Assembly (NCBI GenBank): GCA_033439295.1
Contig: JAVTLE010000007.1
Coordinates: 434,001-498,000, forward strand
DNA: 64,000 bases
From: Deuterostichococcus epilithicus
Taxonomy: Eukaryota; Chlorophyta; Trebouxiophyceae; Prasiolales; Stichococcaceae
Direction of reading: 5' to 3'
Both the position numbers and the translations under genes were made by a program. The notes under the pieces were generated by a model, which was given only the letters and a program-made list of their open reading frames with translations, did not search any database and was not told the origin of the DNA. Below are positions 33,420 to 46,300 of the stretch, piece by piece (within the stretch, counting starts at the first letter, position 1; the number at the start of each line of letters is the position of its first letter).

Positions 33420-36400
33420 ATGTCGGTCCAGCAGGCGCTGCAGGCCCTGGCGCAGGCTGGTCAGGCTGCTTTAGCGACGTCAGATGGCGGCCACCGCACG
33501 GGCCTGGCGGTCGAGGACATCCGCAGCCTGCAGCTGGCTGACGTGCAGGCGCTGCAGAAGCTTGCGCGATCCGACCGCAGCGCTACGTTGTGGGCGACGC
33601 ACTCGGCCTCCGAACTTGGACGGTGACTTGATGCTGGAGCGCAAGCCGTTGTACAGGATCTAGAGCACACTTGAAGTGCTAAGTACAACATGCGGTGTCT
33701 CCTGCTCACTCACATATCGTACATCTTTGCAGGGGGCTCATGGCGAGCCTGCAATGCGGCAGCAGCGACCAGGAGTGTCTTGCGGCGGCGGCATTCGGCA
33801 CGATGCTAGGTTCCGCAGAGTGCCCGGTGAGGCCATTTTTCTGTGCGGTCTTTGCTCTTTGCAGCACAACTAATAAGGTTGTGGGTGCATCACAATTCGG
33901 TGGTTGGTTTGGAGGAGAAGAGGGAGTAGAGGAGTCATTTCGGCAGGAAAGGTGAAGGATCCTCCGTGCAGATGTTAAGAGATTGAGATTGGTGGCGAAC
34001 GGCACGGAATTGGAGGCCTGAGAGCCCGCCAAAAGTGGGACCTAAAAGTATAGATGGATCAAAATCGCGCGTCAAGCGCGATCCGCTGTCGTTTCACTTG
34101 TCAAGAAGTTACATACTCGCTTGAAGGTGGCGCGCATCTTCAACGCGGTGTCATGCGAGGCCTTCATGCGGGTCGTCACAACCGTGCTGGTGCGCGGCGG
34201 CGGCAGCGGCGGCAGCGGCGGCGGCACCAACAGCGATGCCATGGACGGCGACGACGCCGTCATGAACGAGGAGCCCGCAGTGGCAGCCCTCGACGAGGCT
34301 TCACGGCGCAAGCTGTGTGCCGAGGCGCTGGCCGGCTTTGCAGCGCTGCTGGAGTCGCACGGGCTGGCAGAGCAGCCTGACATCCTGCGCAGGTGGGACT
34401 GCCTCACACCGGCAGCCTTTGAGAGCCTGTCGCTGCCCGTGGAGGGCTCGAAACAGACGTTCTGCGCCATTTCGCAATCACCTTGCGACAGTCAACTAGA
34501 CTCGATGCACATCGCTGTCAGCCTCTGGTAAAAACCAAACGTGCGGCAAACTGCCCTGCAGTGTGGCGGAGGCGCTGGCGGAGGTGGCACGCTCCAAGCT
34601 GGCCGGGAAGCAGGCTGCGCGCGCGTGCTACGCCGCACTGCTGTCTCTCATCGCCCCAAGGCACGGCAGCCCCGATGAAACCGCCTCGATAGTGCTGCGC
34701 CTGGTGACGCCAGCGCTGCTGGCGGTCGGTAAGCCTGGTGGCGGCAGCGCGGGCGATGCCTGCAAGACGTCGGCTGCGGCGCCCTGCAGGGAGGCGCTCG
34801 CCGCGAGCGCACTGGCGCGCGAGTTCGTGTCCACCATGCTGCGGTGAGAGGTGTTCCCGCGGCAGGGCCTGCCCTCCCTGGGTTTGCGTACATTGTAGGT
34901 TGTTTCCTTGTCATTCACGATAGCAGCCGCCAGGCAGGCCCTGGCAGCATTGGTTCGTTCTGGTGTGGCCGTCACAGCGGCAGCAGCAGCTCGAGGAGGG
35001 ACAGGGCGAGCAATTCGCTGCCTTGTCGTTTTGGCGCTGTGAGATCTGGCGGCAGGCAGCAGGCACAGGGCGAGCTCTGCTGTGTACTTCTGGCGCAGGG
35101 ACTGCCCGGCGGCGTGCGACGCTGTTGCCGCACTGGCGCGGCACGTCGTCATCAAGGCGCCTGACAAGGCAGACTTCCGAGCCCTGGCGGCGGACTCCGC
35201 CGTGGACTTTGTCAAGGGGCTGCCGGCCCCCATGCAGACCGACTTCTGCGTCTTCCTGACGCGCCTGTCGCGCACGCCGAAGGCGAGGTCCTCGTCAGCA
35301 AAGGGCCTGACATTGGGATTTGATGAAGTGCATGTGGCGCCTGCGACTTCCCAATCGAGGCAGAGCGACTTCGTGGATCTGACAGAAGATCTGAGGAGCG
35401 AGCTTGCAGCTCCTGGCGATGCCGAGCTTCATGTGAGACACGGAGAAAATCAGTGAGCGCCCAGCGGACACCGCCGCTTGGCTGTCAGATGCCGCGCAGC
35501 GGACAATTGCCATGGACCTGGCGCGACGCGTGTTTCAGGCGCTGCTGAAGCGAGGCTCTGGGCCAGGACGAGACCTGGCATAAACCCCAAACGCTTGCCG
35601 CAGGTGGCACAGCGCACGATTGCGGTGGACCTGGCGCCGCGCATGTTCAAGGCGCTGATCAACCCCTACACGCCACCGCCCGCGCTCGCGTCGCCCGACT
35701 GGGCTACGCCTGGAGCCGCCGCCCTAGTGAGCATGCATGTCCCCGCAGAGTCTGCGAGAGCTTGCTTGCAGCAACAGCTGACACATCTCACTTCGAGTCT
35801 CATGCGGTTTGATGTGCTCGATGTCTCGGGCAATTCCGACAGGGAGAGTTCCAGATAGCACTGACCGGGTTGTGACGTGGTAGGTCGGCGGCAGGCGGCT
35901 GCCGAGCACCGGCGGCAGCTTCGGCTCGACGCCTGCGAGCGAGGGCGCGCCGGCCACCGGCGGGAGCTCCCTTGGCGCGCCCACGCCAGCAACAGACGGC
36001 ACCGCCGGCGGCGGCACGCCGCAATGCGCAAAGCAGGCGCCGCCCGGTGCCACCTGCCTTGCGGTGCTGCTGCAGCGGTGCTCCGACAAGTCCGCAGCCG
36101 TGCGGGCGCGGGCGCTGTCCAACCTCGCAGCGCTGGTCACTGACCACCTGAACACCGACAGCACCAGCTTCCGGCGGGTGCGGTGCAGATTCAACTGGCT
36201 GAGTGGCTTGCCAAACTGCAGGCTGGCTTGGCACCTCAGCACTTGGCTTCCAGCCGCCGCCGCTCATACTATCAGGGATCATGCACCCGGTGAGCTACTT
36301 TCAAGAACGAATTCAGAGCGTTTCTTGCAAGGTCCAGTGACCCTGCTTGGGTCGCTGCCACCGCAGGCCCTGGCGTCGGCGCGGCTGGTGCAGCTGCATT

Positions 36401-39400
36401 CGCCTGCTGGCTCCGCGACGCCCGGCTCAGTGCTGCCGATGCTCGTGTCGCCCGCCGGCACCGATGAGCCGGGGGCGACGCCAATGCGTGACTCCACGAA
36501 CTCCCGCGCCGGGCCCCTGGGCCGCCTTGAGCACATGGACGCCGCCGGGACGCCTTTCGGGAGGTCCGGCGGGCGCGACGCACTGCAGCCGGGGCGGCTG
36601 GCGCGGCTCGCCGCCGCCAACGCCGCCGCTCTCAACCTGCAGGACCTGGTGAGCCGGTCGTGCAGGCTGCGCCAGCTTGCGTGGCAACACTAGCAGCCTT
36701 CGCAAACCTGACTCGAGCATTGGACACCATGCAGTGTGCACCCTTGAAGCACCACCGCCTCCGAGCGGGGCAGCGCGACGCGTGCTCGCACGCAGTCGGT
36801 CGGCACGCCTTTGTCAGCACGGCTGCTTCCAGACCTCGTCAGGGTGCATCTCGGCTCTGCTGTCTCAGGACATTGAGACGCTGGTGCACACGGCGCGGCG
36901 GCGCNCCGCCGACGAGAAGGCGGGCGTCCGCAAGGCGGGCGTGTCGCTGCTGGAGGCGCTGCTGCGGCTGCGCGCCGGGCCGCCGCCCCCCCTGCAGCGC
37001 CTGCCGGGCGAGGCCGACCTCACCACGCTCGCCGCAGCTGCCTGCGACCCCCTGGTGTGACCTTGTTCTTTCGATGAGGGGCTGGCGACGGCACCGCTGC
37101 CCGCAGATCACAGCGGCTGCCGGTCCCCGGAGTGTGCTCATACTGCAGCATTCTGGCCGCGTGCGCAGGGTCACTGTGCAGCATGGGGATTGCATTTCGG
37201 AACCCTTGTTGCAGCCTCATCCCCGGTTGCTGCCGCAGGTCAGCGTGCGGCGGGCGGCCTTGGTGGCGGCCTCCCGGCTGCACTCCGAGCTGCCACTGGA
37301 CATGGGCATCGCCCAGTTGTGGGTGGCGACCGCCCTGCCCATGGTGCGCTGTCCAACACGCGTTGTCCTGCTCGCGATGCTGCCAGCAGCTGCATGTTTG
37401 CAGCGTGGTCTGCTGCTGCCCACCGCATCTCCATGAAGGCCGGACACCTGTGATCGCCTGCCTTTGCATGAAGGCGGGGGACCTGTGATCGCCCTGGATG
37501 CGGTGCCCCTGTGGGGAACTGGGACAGCCAAGACAGACTGCCCTGAGAGTTGACGAAACGCTTCCGATGTCAAACTGCAGGTGCAGGACGTTGAGTCGTC
37601 GCTGCAGGAGGCGGCCCTGGAGCAGGTGCACGAGCTGCTGCTGGGCCGCGCCGCCGCCGCCGGCAAGCCCGCTGGACCTCCCGGCCCCACTTCACCCGCC
37701 GCGGAGGCGGCGCGCCTGCTGCGCGTCATCCTGGCGCGGCTGCCGGGCGCGGCGCGGCGGCGCAGCGCTTCCTTGGGCGCGCCTGCGCCGCGCTGGCTGC
37801 CAAGGGCCGGCTGCCGACCAAGGCGGCGGCGGCGGGCCTCGAGGCCATTGTCGGCGGCTTGGGTGCGCTTTCGCTGGCCGCACCTCATCGGGCTCACAGC
37901 CGCGCTGACTGGGATGCATCAGTGCTGCAGGGCTCAGGCGTGAGCCTCACATCGGTTGATGCACTTGGCAGTGGCGTCTGTTGTTGAAGGAGGTCACGTC
38001 GGCGTGACATGCAGCTCTCACCGTTGCATGACAAAACGCCATCCGCCCCTCAACTCCAAGCAAATTGCGTGCAGGCCGCACCAGCGGGGCCACCGCCGAT
38101 GCGGAGGAGTCAGGGGCGTGGCTGCTGCTCGCGGAGGTGGCGGCACAGGATGCGGCGGCCACATCGTGGCAGTTCCTACAGGTGCCTTGCAGGGCCTGAC
38201 CCGCTGATTCGACATGCCGAGGCTCAATTGCCGGGCACAGCCTTGCACCCTTTAGCTGAACGGCTGCTGCCCTCTAATGTCCTGTATGTCAGTGTCATGC
38301 CGTGGGGCTGGCGAGTCTCCCACTCCTGCTGCTAAGCGCACTCTCGTATGAAGGGGACATGGCGGCGCATTGATATGCTGTGCTGAACAACACGCTTCTG
38401 TGCTGTCCAGGCCCAGTGGGCGATGCTGCAGGCCGCGCCAGGATCGGCGGCCAGCGTCCATGCGGGCGCCGACAGCTGCATGCTGCTGCGCATCATAGCC
38501 GCCGCCGCGTCGCGCTTCCCGCCGGAGGAGGCTGCCTCTTTGAGCCTCGACCTGCTGAAGGTACACACTCTTCGAAAAGCGCTGCGTGCTATCGCCCTGG
38601 GGCCCTGAGTCTCTGCACTGGCCATGCTGCGAAGCCACGTGCACTTCCGCAGTGCTGCGAGCAAATTGGCTCCCTTGACCAACGTGTTTGGTTGTGACCT
38701 CTGTCAATGCAAGCACCGAACTGCAGGCTGTGGTCGCTCCAGGCGGTGCGGACGTTTGCGCTGCCGGTGGCGGCCGTCGCCGCGCACATGCGCGCGGTCG
38801 CCCAGCTGGCGCCCGCCNGCAAGGCGGGCGCCCAGTGGCACGTCGCGCTGCTCTCCGACGCCGAGCGCGAGCTCAGCGCCTTTGTCGGCGGGGCCGGCAG
38901 CCGCACCGCCGGCGGCGGCGGCGGAGCCACGTCGAGCCTGGATGCAACGGAGCAGCGGGCAGCAACGGCGGTGTTCACGGTCGGGGAGGCGGCGCTGCTG
39001 CAGGGCGCCCGCGGCCCCGGCGGCCTGGTGGTGCTGGTGCAGGCGCTGACGGCGGGGCGGCTGATGCCGCCCGGTGCCGGCGGCGGCGGGCCGGCTGCGG
39101 CGGAGGGCGCCCCCGTGCCGGGTCCGCTGCAGGTGGGCTGGCGCTTCACTCGCTCCGGGCAGGGTGTCGATGCGATTGCATGACTCTCCAGCCCTCAAAG
39201 ATCAGCGAACGAAACACTCGCCTGGGAAGCCGCACCCGCGGGCGCGGCGCCAGCCAGCATCAGGCGTCCGGCCCTGCCTTGACGCCCGTCCTCTTGCCTG
39301 GCCCTGACCCCGGAGTGCGGGGGGGGGGCAGTGTCCCCAGTGCCGATGTGCCAGAGCTGAGCAGCAGAGTCCTTTGCTGCACACCCTGACACAGTGCAGT

Positions 39401-42400
39401 ACATTTTCGAGATAAGAAATCTATCATCACGGCCCGCAGGCGCATGCGTGGACGGCGCTGGGCAAGCTGTGCCTGGTGGACGAGCGGCTGGCCAAGGCGT
39501 GTGTGCCGCACTTTGCGCGGCAGCTCCGGGCGGCCTCCGAGCCTGCCGTGCGGAACAACATCGCCGTCGGCCTCACCGACCTGTGCATCACCTACACAGG
39601 TATGGGAGGCTGCCGCCGGGCTGGCATGACCATGCAGCTTGTGAGGACGCTGCAGTAGGGTCAGCGAACGCTGCATCGGTCCAGGGGCGCACGGCACAGC
39701 CGCACTAAGCAGGAACCATATCAATGGCCGTGCCACGGTTCGCACTGTCGCACTCTCATCCAGCTGCATCGGGCGCCAATGCCACAGTGACCTCGAGGAG
39801 GTACACCAGCTTCGGAACGCTCATGCTCTGCGGCCCTCTGCGCACCCAGGCCTGGTTGACGCGCACGTGCCTCGCCTGGCGGCATGCCTCGGCGACGAGC
39901 ACGAGCTGGTGCGGTGCCAGGCGCTGGCGCTGCTGTCGCACCTGCTGCAGAAGGTGGGCTCTCCACGTCCCATGCCTTTGATGGAACGACGGACATGCCC
40001 CTCCTTGAGACAGCACCGGCAACAGGTTCCATTGCCGGACTAGCCACCCCTTCTGCACTCGCACCCGACTCGCCCAGGGAGCTGCAGCAGGCACCGCATG
40101 GGGCCATATGCTTGTAGGTCTGCTGACGTGGTGTTCCTCCTTATAATATGGTTGCAAGATTCGGTTACTGAGAGTTGCTGGTTGCGCCGCGCCTGCAGGA
40201 CTTTGTCAAGTGGCGGGGCCCGCTGTTCCAGCGCTTCCTGCTGGCGCTGGTGGACGAGTCGCCCCGTGTGCGCGGCCTGGCGGAGTTCCTGCTCGGCGAC
40301 ACCCTCGCCACCAAGGTGCGGTGATCTATGACGTGATCGTGTGCACAGTGCTCTGTGATCTTCGACCTGCGACTTGGGCCACATGTCGCACAACCAGGTA
40401 GGGCACAACTGGACTGAGAGGGGCGATCCAGCTGCAACTTGTTCGCTGCCTTTCCGACCGCAGGCGCCGCTGCTGGCATACAACCACTTCGTGGAGGCGG
40501 TGTTCACCCTGAATGACTGCCGGGAGGGCATTGCAGCGGGCGCCGGCGCCTCGCAGCAGCAGCAGCCGAAGCCGGTCAGCCTGCCGGTTGACGGCGCCGC
40601 GGCCGACGTGCAAGGCTCCTCCCCCGCCGCCCGCGCCAAGCGCGACACCATCTACCGGTGCGGCCACGGGGATGCTGAAGTCGTTGTGCCTCCACTATAT
40701 TCGTTGTGTCGGGCCCTTCAACCCTTTCTGTCGCAATCCTCACACACCTCTGCGCCGGCGGCTATGGCAAATGCCACCGTTGATGTACGGCAGCAAAAGT
40801 CGTCGCATAATGGCGTGGCTTGAACAGCTTGATCACACGGGCTTTGTTGTACCCCTGCTAGACCGAACATGCATCCTCGGCTGGTGCGCAGGGCGCTGCT
40901 GCAGCGCATGAGCCCGGAGCACAAATTTGCCACAGCGGCGCGGCTCAGCGCCGATGTCCTGGGCGGCGTCGCGGACGAATCCCTCAGTCTAGCGGGCGCG
41001 GGGGAGGTGCTCGCAGACGCGCTGCGCATCCTGGCGTCCAGGCACATCCGGGTGCGTGGCGAGCCTGTCTGGGGCCTGCGTCTTTGGAGTCGGTTGCTTC
41101 GTGCAGTGCACGCCTTCAGGCCCCCACCCTTGGTGCTCCCGAGAGTACCATTAGCTGCGGCATGCACACATGGTTGTCGACTCTTACACGCTGACGGTTC
41201 GGGATGCGCCGCGGCGATCCTCCACAGCTCAAACAATAGTCCGTCCAACGCTCCGATTCAGACAGCCGTCAGGCTTCCCCCACTCGTGTGCACAGGTGGC
41301 GCCCGGGCGCACAGCAGCGACGGGCGCCGACGATGAGCCGCCCGACGCGGCGGCGGTGGCCGGCGCCGCCCGCGGCCGCGTCGTGTCCTCCATGATGCGC
41401 AAGCACCTGGCCGCCAACGTGGTGCCGGTGGCCATACAGCTCAAGCGGCAGCTGGAAGAGGCGCGGCACGCGCTGCTGGGCGACCTCATGGCGGCGCTCG
41501 CGGCGCTGCTGGCGGACTACAAGCACGAGGTTTTAAGGTTTAGGTTTTAGAGTTTAGGACCTTAGAGCCAACTGCGCGTTGCGGTCTGGCTGTGGAACTG
41601 CCCCTGAAAATACTGGCCCTGCATCTTCGTGAAGCAGCCGTGTCGCCAGCAGGACCTCGGAAGCAGATGCTCTGGTCCTGCTGCCTGCACTGCTGCCTCA
41701 TGAGTTGCAGGCAGTCGCCGTGTTGGTATTGCAAGCCTGCAGTCCGCCGGCCGCTTGGCGTCCGGCTCTGAAGGCACCCCTGTCTGCCACGAAAGTGTGT
41801 CTCTCCTTCGAAGAATCTCTGTCTTGGCAACACAGATGGAGGACATCCTGGCGGCGGACCCGCAGCTGGCCAAGGAGCTGCTGTTCGACATCCGCCAGGC
41901 GGAGGCCGCCCGCCGCGCCGCCGCTGCCNCGCCGGCCGCAGCACGGCGGGCCGGTGACGCCCGCCCGGCACGGCGGCGCCCGGCGGCCCGCGGCCGCGCG
42001 GCTCGACGCTACGCCCTCACCGCATCAGCACAGGTGCTGCCTGCCAGCCTGTGTGCTGCCGGTGCTGTGTAGCTGGCCACGGCAGCGGTGGCGTCTGCAC
42101 TCCAGAAGTTTGCTGGCAGCTTGACTCGCTGTCTGAGTGCGCACTCCCTCCTGGTGCAGGCTCCGGCGGCTTGCCCAACACTCCCGCGGCGGCGGACGCG
42201 CTTGCGGGCAATGGCCCTGGCAGCTCCGCGCGCCTGCAGCGCTGCGGCGGCAGCGCCACAACGCCCTGCGGCGGCACGCCTCGGGCGGCGCTGCAGACGC
42301 CGGCGCCGCGCGGCTCGGACCGGCACGCCGAGCTGCAGCTGCGTCACCCCGCCGCTGCCGACAGCCCTGTGCTGTCGGTGCCGCGGCTGCGGGGGCGGCC

Positions 42401-42668
42401 CGGCGGCAGCAGACGCGGCGCCACGGCGGCCGCTCAGGCGGATGCCATGGAGGACACTGGGCCGAACATGCTGCAGGCCCAGGAGGAGGAGGAGACGCAC
42501 GTCGTTGTGAGGAAACCGGCGCCTCCGACACCGTGGCGCCTCAGGGGCGCAATGGGGCTGCAGGTGAAGGAGGAGGCGGCAGAGGTGCAGCAAGTGTGCA
42601 AGCAGCCGCCCGCGCGCAAGGCGAGGGCGGCGGGCAAGAATACCAAGAAGCGGAAGAATTCGGCGTGA
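33420..42668 (+). CDS. CAPD3: Condensin II complex non-SMC subunit D3 (CAP-D3)
   Basis: HEAT-repeat subunit of condensin II, acting in chromosome compaction. Modelled exons: 33420-33622, 33733-33826, 34127-34428, 34562-34843, 35099-35282, 35604-35726, 35884-36177, 36367-36648, 36869-37054, 37239-37343, 37581-37862, 38114-38181, 38411-38560, 38743-39132, 39440-39599, 39850-39953, 40199-40315, 40464-40657, 40892-41051, 41296-41529, 41836-42033, 42160-42668; about 1540 aa. Diagnostic: VDAHVPRLAACLGDEHELVR, FVKWRGPLFQRFLLALVDE, LLAYNHFVEAVFTLNDC, MSPEHKFATAARLSADVL. The tail is disordered with TP sites, ending in a basic KKRK. The exon 5 end uses an apparent GC donor. Frame is off by one within exons 11 and 21 (the latter has an N at 41929), probably assembly slips. 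Other Ns: 36905, 38818. Confidence 0.9.
35491..35663 (+). repeat. Duplicated exon head in CAP-D3
   Basis: The used exon at 35604 reads VAQRTIAVDLAPRMFKAL. A copy at 35491-35550, 110 nt upstream in the intron, reads AAQRTIAMDLARRVFQALLK and retains an acceptor-like TGCCGCGCAG. Most nucleotide positions match over about 60 nt. Confidence 0.75.
37431..37496. repeat. Imperfect tandem duplication in a CAP-D3 intron
   Basis: CATGAAGGC(C/G)GG(A/G)..ACCTGTGATCGCC occurs at about 37432-37460 and 37468-37494, about 36 nt apart, with a few mismatches. Confidence 0.75.
41529..41558 (+). repeat. Telomere-like TTTAGG tract at an intron start
   Basis: Directly after the donor of the CAP-D3 exon ending at 41529 the intron reads as degenerate (G)GTTTTAAGGTTTAGG and GAGTTTAGG units. 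This is the complementary strand of the AAACCC tracts seen at other intron ends. Confidence 0.5.
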
Positions 42669-43328
42669 CGGCGGCTGCGGGCTACCACCAAATGGTCGCT
42701 TTTCGAAGCAGGCTGCTCGAACAAGTATCCATTGCTGCTAACGAGAGAACGCTTGTTGTGTTTTTGGCACTGAATCATCCCTCGAGCACCGCATTAGTGG
42801 ATGCTGTGGACTCAATGTTGCGCAGATTTGTATATGGGTTTCTCAAGAGCGACATGAAACTCTCGCTCTATCAGCGCTCCTCGATTGCCAGGTCCACAGA
42901 GTAGTATCATCAGATGTTTCTATTGAGAGCGGATGTCAATCGGTGGCTGCTTCCAGATCGATGAATGCGCGCACACTCAATTCCAACGAAGCAACTGACT
43001 ACTTCTGTACCAAGTTGTGCAAGTCGAGCAAGAAATCAAGTTCATCAGGATGCCAAACCGGTACAGCTTGGCATCAAAACCAGCACCTATCAGGCAGGGG
43101 CCGGCAAATTCTCAGGAAGTGCAGCTCCGGCGTGAATGCACCATGGTCATCGCCGCACTCTCAATGCGAGCCGCTGCATGAGATGCCACTTCAGAGACAT
43201 ACACAAGCAAGCATGCAAGGCGTGCACATGTGCCAGTAACGCACAGTCCTACGACAATTGCTGGTCATGTCGTCCCTCAGTGCCTACATGGCCGGCAGGG
43301 ACGCCTCAAACGTCAGCCCGCAAGGCCT
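42669..43328. other. Intergenic region between convergent CAP-D3 and malic enzyme
   Basis: 660 nt, lower GC than the flanking exons, carrying the 3' ends of both genes. No gene or repeat recognised. Confidence 0.5.
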
Positions 43329-46300
43329 TCACTTCGCCGTCTGCGGCGGGTCCCTGAAGGACTGCAGCTTCGTGAACGTCCTGGGCGCGTCGAGGGGGTT
43401 TGCAGGAAGCCACATGCGGTCCTCCAGGTACTTCTCGAGGTTGGCCGGCCGCTCGATGCCCGCGATGCCCTCTGCGAACGCCTCCTCCGCCACCGCCGTC
43501 GCCACCTGACGGAAGTTCAATATCCAGTCGTCATGGGCGGCAGCAAAGGGTGGCGCGGCGGTTTGCTGTCCCGTCCGCCTTCCGAGCAGCAGGCTCTCTC
43601 GAGATGCGGCTTTTGGTTGAGCGGGTTGCAGTACAAACCACCTAGGTCCACTCTCCGACACGGAAAGTTGAACACCTCCCGAGCGCCCATCCTGCCAGGG
43701 TGCACTCGAAAGCTGCACAGCTGACAGCCCCACCTTCAGGGAGATGTCTCGCAGGTCGGACAGCTCCGGGTAGATGGTGCCAGCGGCAAAGCTCTCCTGG
43801 GGTACATAGTCCGCCAGCCGCTGCGCCGCTGATGCAAACATCTTGTCCGACACCTCCTTCGCCTGCAGCTCGAGGAGGGCAGTCACCAAGGGCCAGAAGC
43901 TGAGCACGAGCATCAGGAGATAACAAACTAAGGTGTCGGTTGGGAGCGTGCAGCAGGGTGCAATGTCGCCCGAGCGACCTGCACTGTGTGGTGTGACTGC
44001 AGTCAAAACAGCAGGCGGCAAATTTGAAGGCGCTACGCACCTTCACCATGACGGCGCCAAAGCCGACACCCGGGCTGCAAAGGCAGCGGCACGTCAAAAG
44101 GCGAGCTGTGTCTTGCAGAACTGCACCGCTGCTCGGTGATATTACGCGGGCAGCAGAACATCCAAGGAAGGCTAGAGCATTGCATCACAACATGCTGTCG
44201 GACGTCAAGCTGCAGGATCCAGGCCAGGTGCGACTGGAGGGGTACTCACAAAATCAGGACATTGTTGGCCTGCCCCGGCTTGAACGTCTTGCCCTCGAAT
44301 TCGACCGGAGCAAAGGCCGTGCCTGCGCAGAATAAGAGGGTGCGGTCATTTTGGGCGCCCAAGCGCATTTGCTTCGAAATCTGGCGAGGGCTTCTCCACA
44401 CAGAGAGCCAAGGAACCCCATCCCGGCTGTTCAGCTAGAGGAGTGGCCCTGCACGGATGGGCATGTGAGGAGGGTGCCGCGATTGCACGCACCCGACGCA
44501 AATATGCATTTGCCCTTGGACCACTTGTACGCGTTCTCCGCCGTGATCTCGGCCTTGTCGGTGGGGTTGGACAGCGGGAAGATGAGCGGCTTGGCAAAGC
44601 CGTCGCACAGCGCCTCGATGATGTCCTGGTCGAAGGACGGCCCCGCGCCCGCCAGCCCGATCAGGGCGTGCGGCTTCACGTGCTTCACCACGTCCAGCAG
44701 GCCCTGTGGCGAAAATACATGAGTCAAGGTTGACATCAGCATCTGACTTTGACCTGGTCAGGGACGGCTGTCCGTGGCGACGGCCTATCGGCGTGTTTTG
44801 CCGCGTGGCGTGCTCCGCCACATCTATTAGACCCTGTGGCGAAATTGCATCGAGCACGAGGAGCTGGCCACATCGCGCTGATGTGCTCCACCAAAAATCA
44901 CAGGCCCTGTGGCGATTTGGACTGATGTGGCATGAAACAACTCGTCGGTCAGGCACTGCTGTACAGGGCAGGCGGTGTGGCACAGTGCCACACACAGAAT
45001 TGGGCCTCCTGCTTCAGTTGCACGCCCTTCACATGCACACATCCCCAGCTGCATCTGAAGGCTGCGCTGACACAGCCTTCAACTTTCCAACCGTCCATAC
45101 ACCCTGCCACGAAAGGGTGCGCGCCTTCATGTCAGGCGTGCCGTCGGTTCGGCTGAAGAACTTCTTGTGGTCCGGCAGCTTGTCGCCGCGCGAGTCGGTA
45201 ATCAGCCCCTTGGTGTCCACCAGGTACAGCGCCTGCAGGGTTTGGTGCAAGGGTTCAGGGTTGGGTTTTGAACTTTCGAGTGTCCAGCGCATCAGCTGCA
45301 TCGTCGCATTGTTGCAGTGGAGCGCTGCCAGATGTGCGGGTGCGGCAGTGCATGTGTGCTGGGGCTGTACAGGCGCGCGCAATTTAGTGGCCGTCCATGC
45401 GCGGCTGCAAGCACCCTGAGCCTCTCGCGCGAGCAGCAATGAATATCTTAGACCGCCGCATGACTGCCACTGCGAATGAAAACCTCGTGCATTTCCACCT
45501 TGACCATTCAACTCTCCCTCAAGAACCCTCAAACCCGCAGGGCCTCGGCCAAGGTTGGCCGCTGGGCCGCACTTGAGCTCCGCCTCAGCCTGCGTCACAC
45601 GCTGCCCAGGGCTGCCTTGCAAGACCACCACCTCCACACTCACAGGCCCAGAAGCATTCACTCCCAACCTGACCTTCCTGGCCTCCTCGGCATAATATCA
45701 CCCCCTTGAGCCCTGTGACGGAGGCGATGGGCTGCCTTGCCGAAGCTACCCTGACCCCCCCCCCCCCCGCGGGACACCCTGCCTTCCCACTGTTTGTATA
45801 TAAGACATGTTGTATTCATCAGTCACCTTCTTGGCCTGCTCGGCGGACACCCCGCCCTTGAGCTCGATGACGGAGGCGATGGACTTGGCGACGCCGACCG
45901 CAGAGCTGCCGGCGCCAAAGAACACGATGCGCGCATCCTTCAGGTCCGTGCCCTGCGCCTTCATGCCGTTGATGAACCTGCGGGGCGGCGGCAGCTGGGA
46001 TTAGGGTCTAGGGACCGTCAGCACGGGAGCCTTGGCCTCGGGCCTCCAGCCCAGATGCGCGGGGACACCCGTCAGTGTGCCTGCAGCGTGCAGGGGGTGT
46101 GGAAAGGTCACAGCAAGGCACGTCGCAGGACGTGGCCGCTGCGGCCTGCGTCTTCAAGCAGGATGCGCGCGCGGATCGAGGGCAGCGAATGTCGCTTTGC
46201 GGGGATGTGCGCCGCCTGACGACGCTCACCCGGTGGTGACGACGGCGCCAGTGCCCTGGATGTCGTCGTTGAAGCACAGCACCTTCTTCCGCATGCGCTC

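Noticed and set aside
39299-39330. Poly-G run and the 45757-45770 poly-C run as possible special structures
   Set aside because: Simple homopolymer tracts in introns; nothing else supports a G-quadruplex role or other function.
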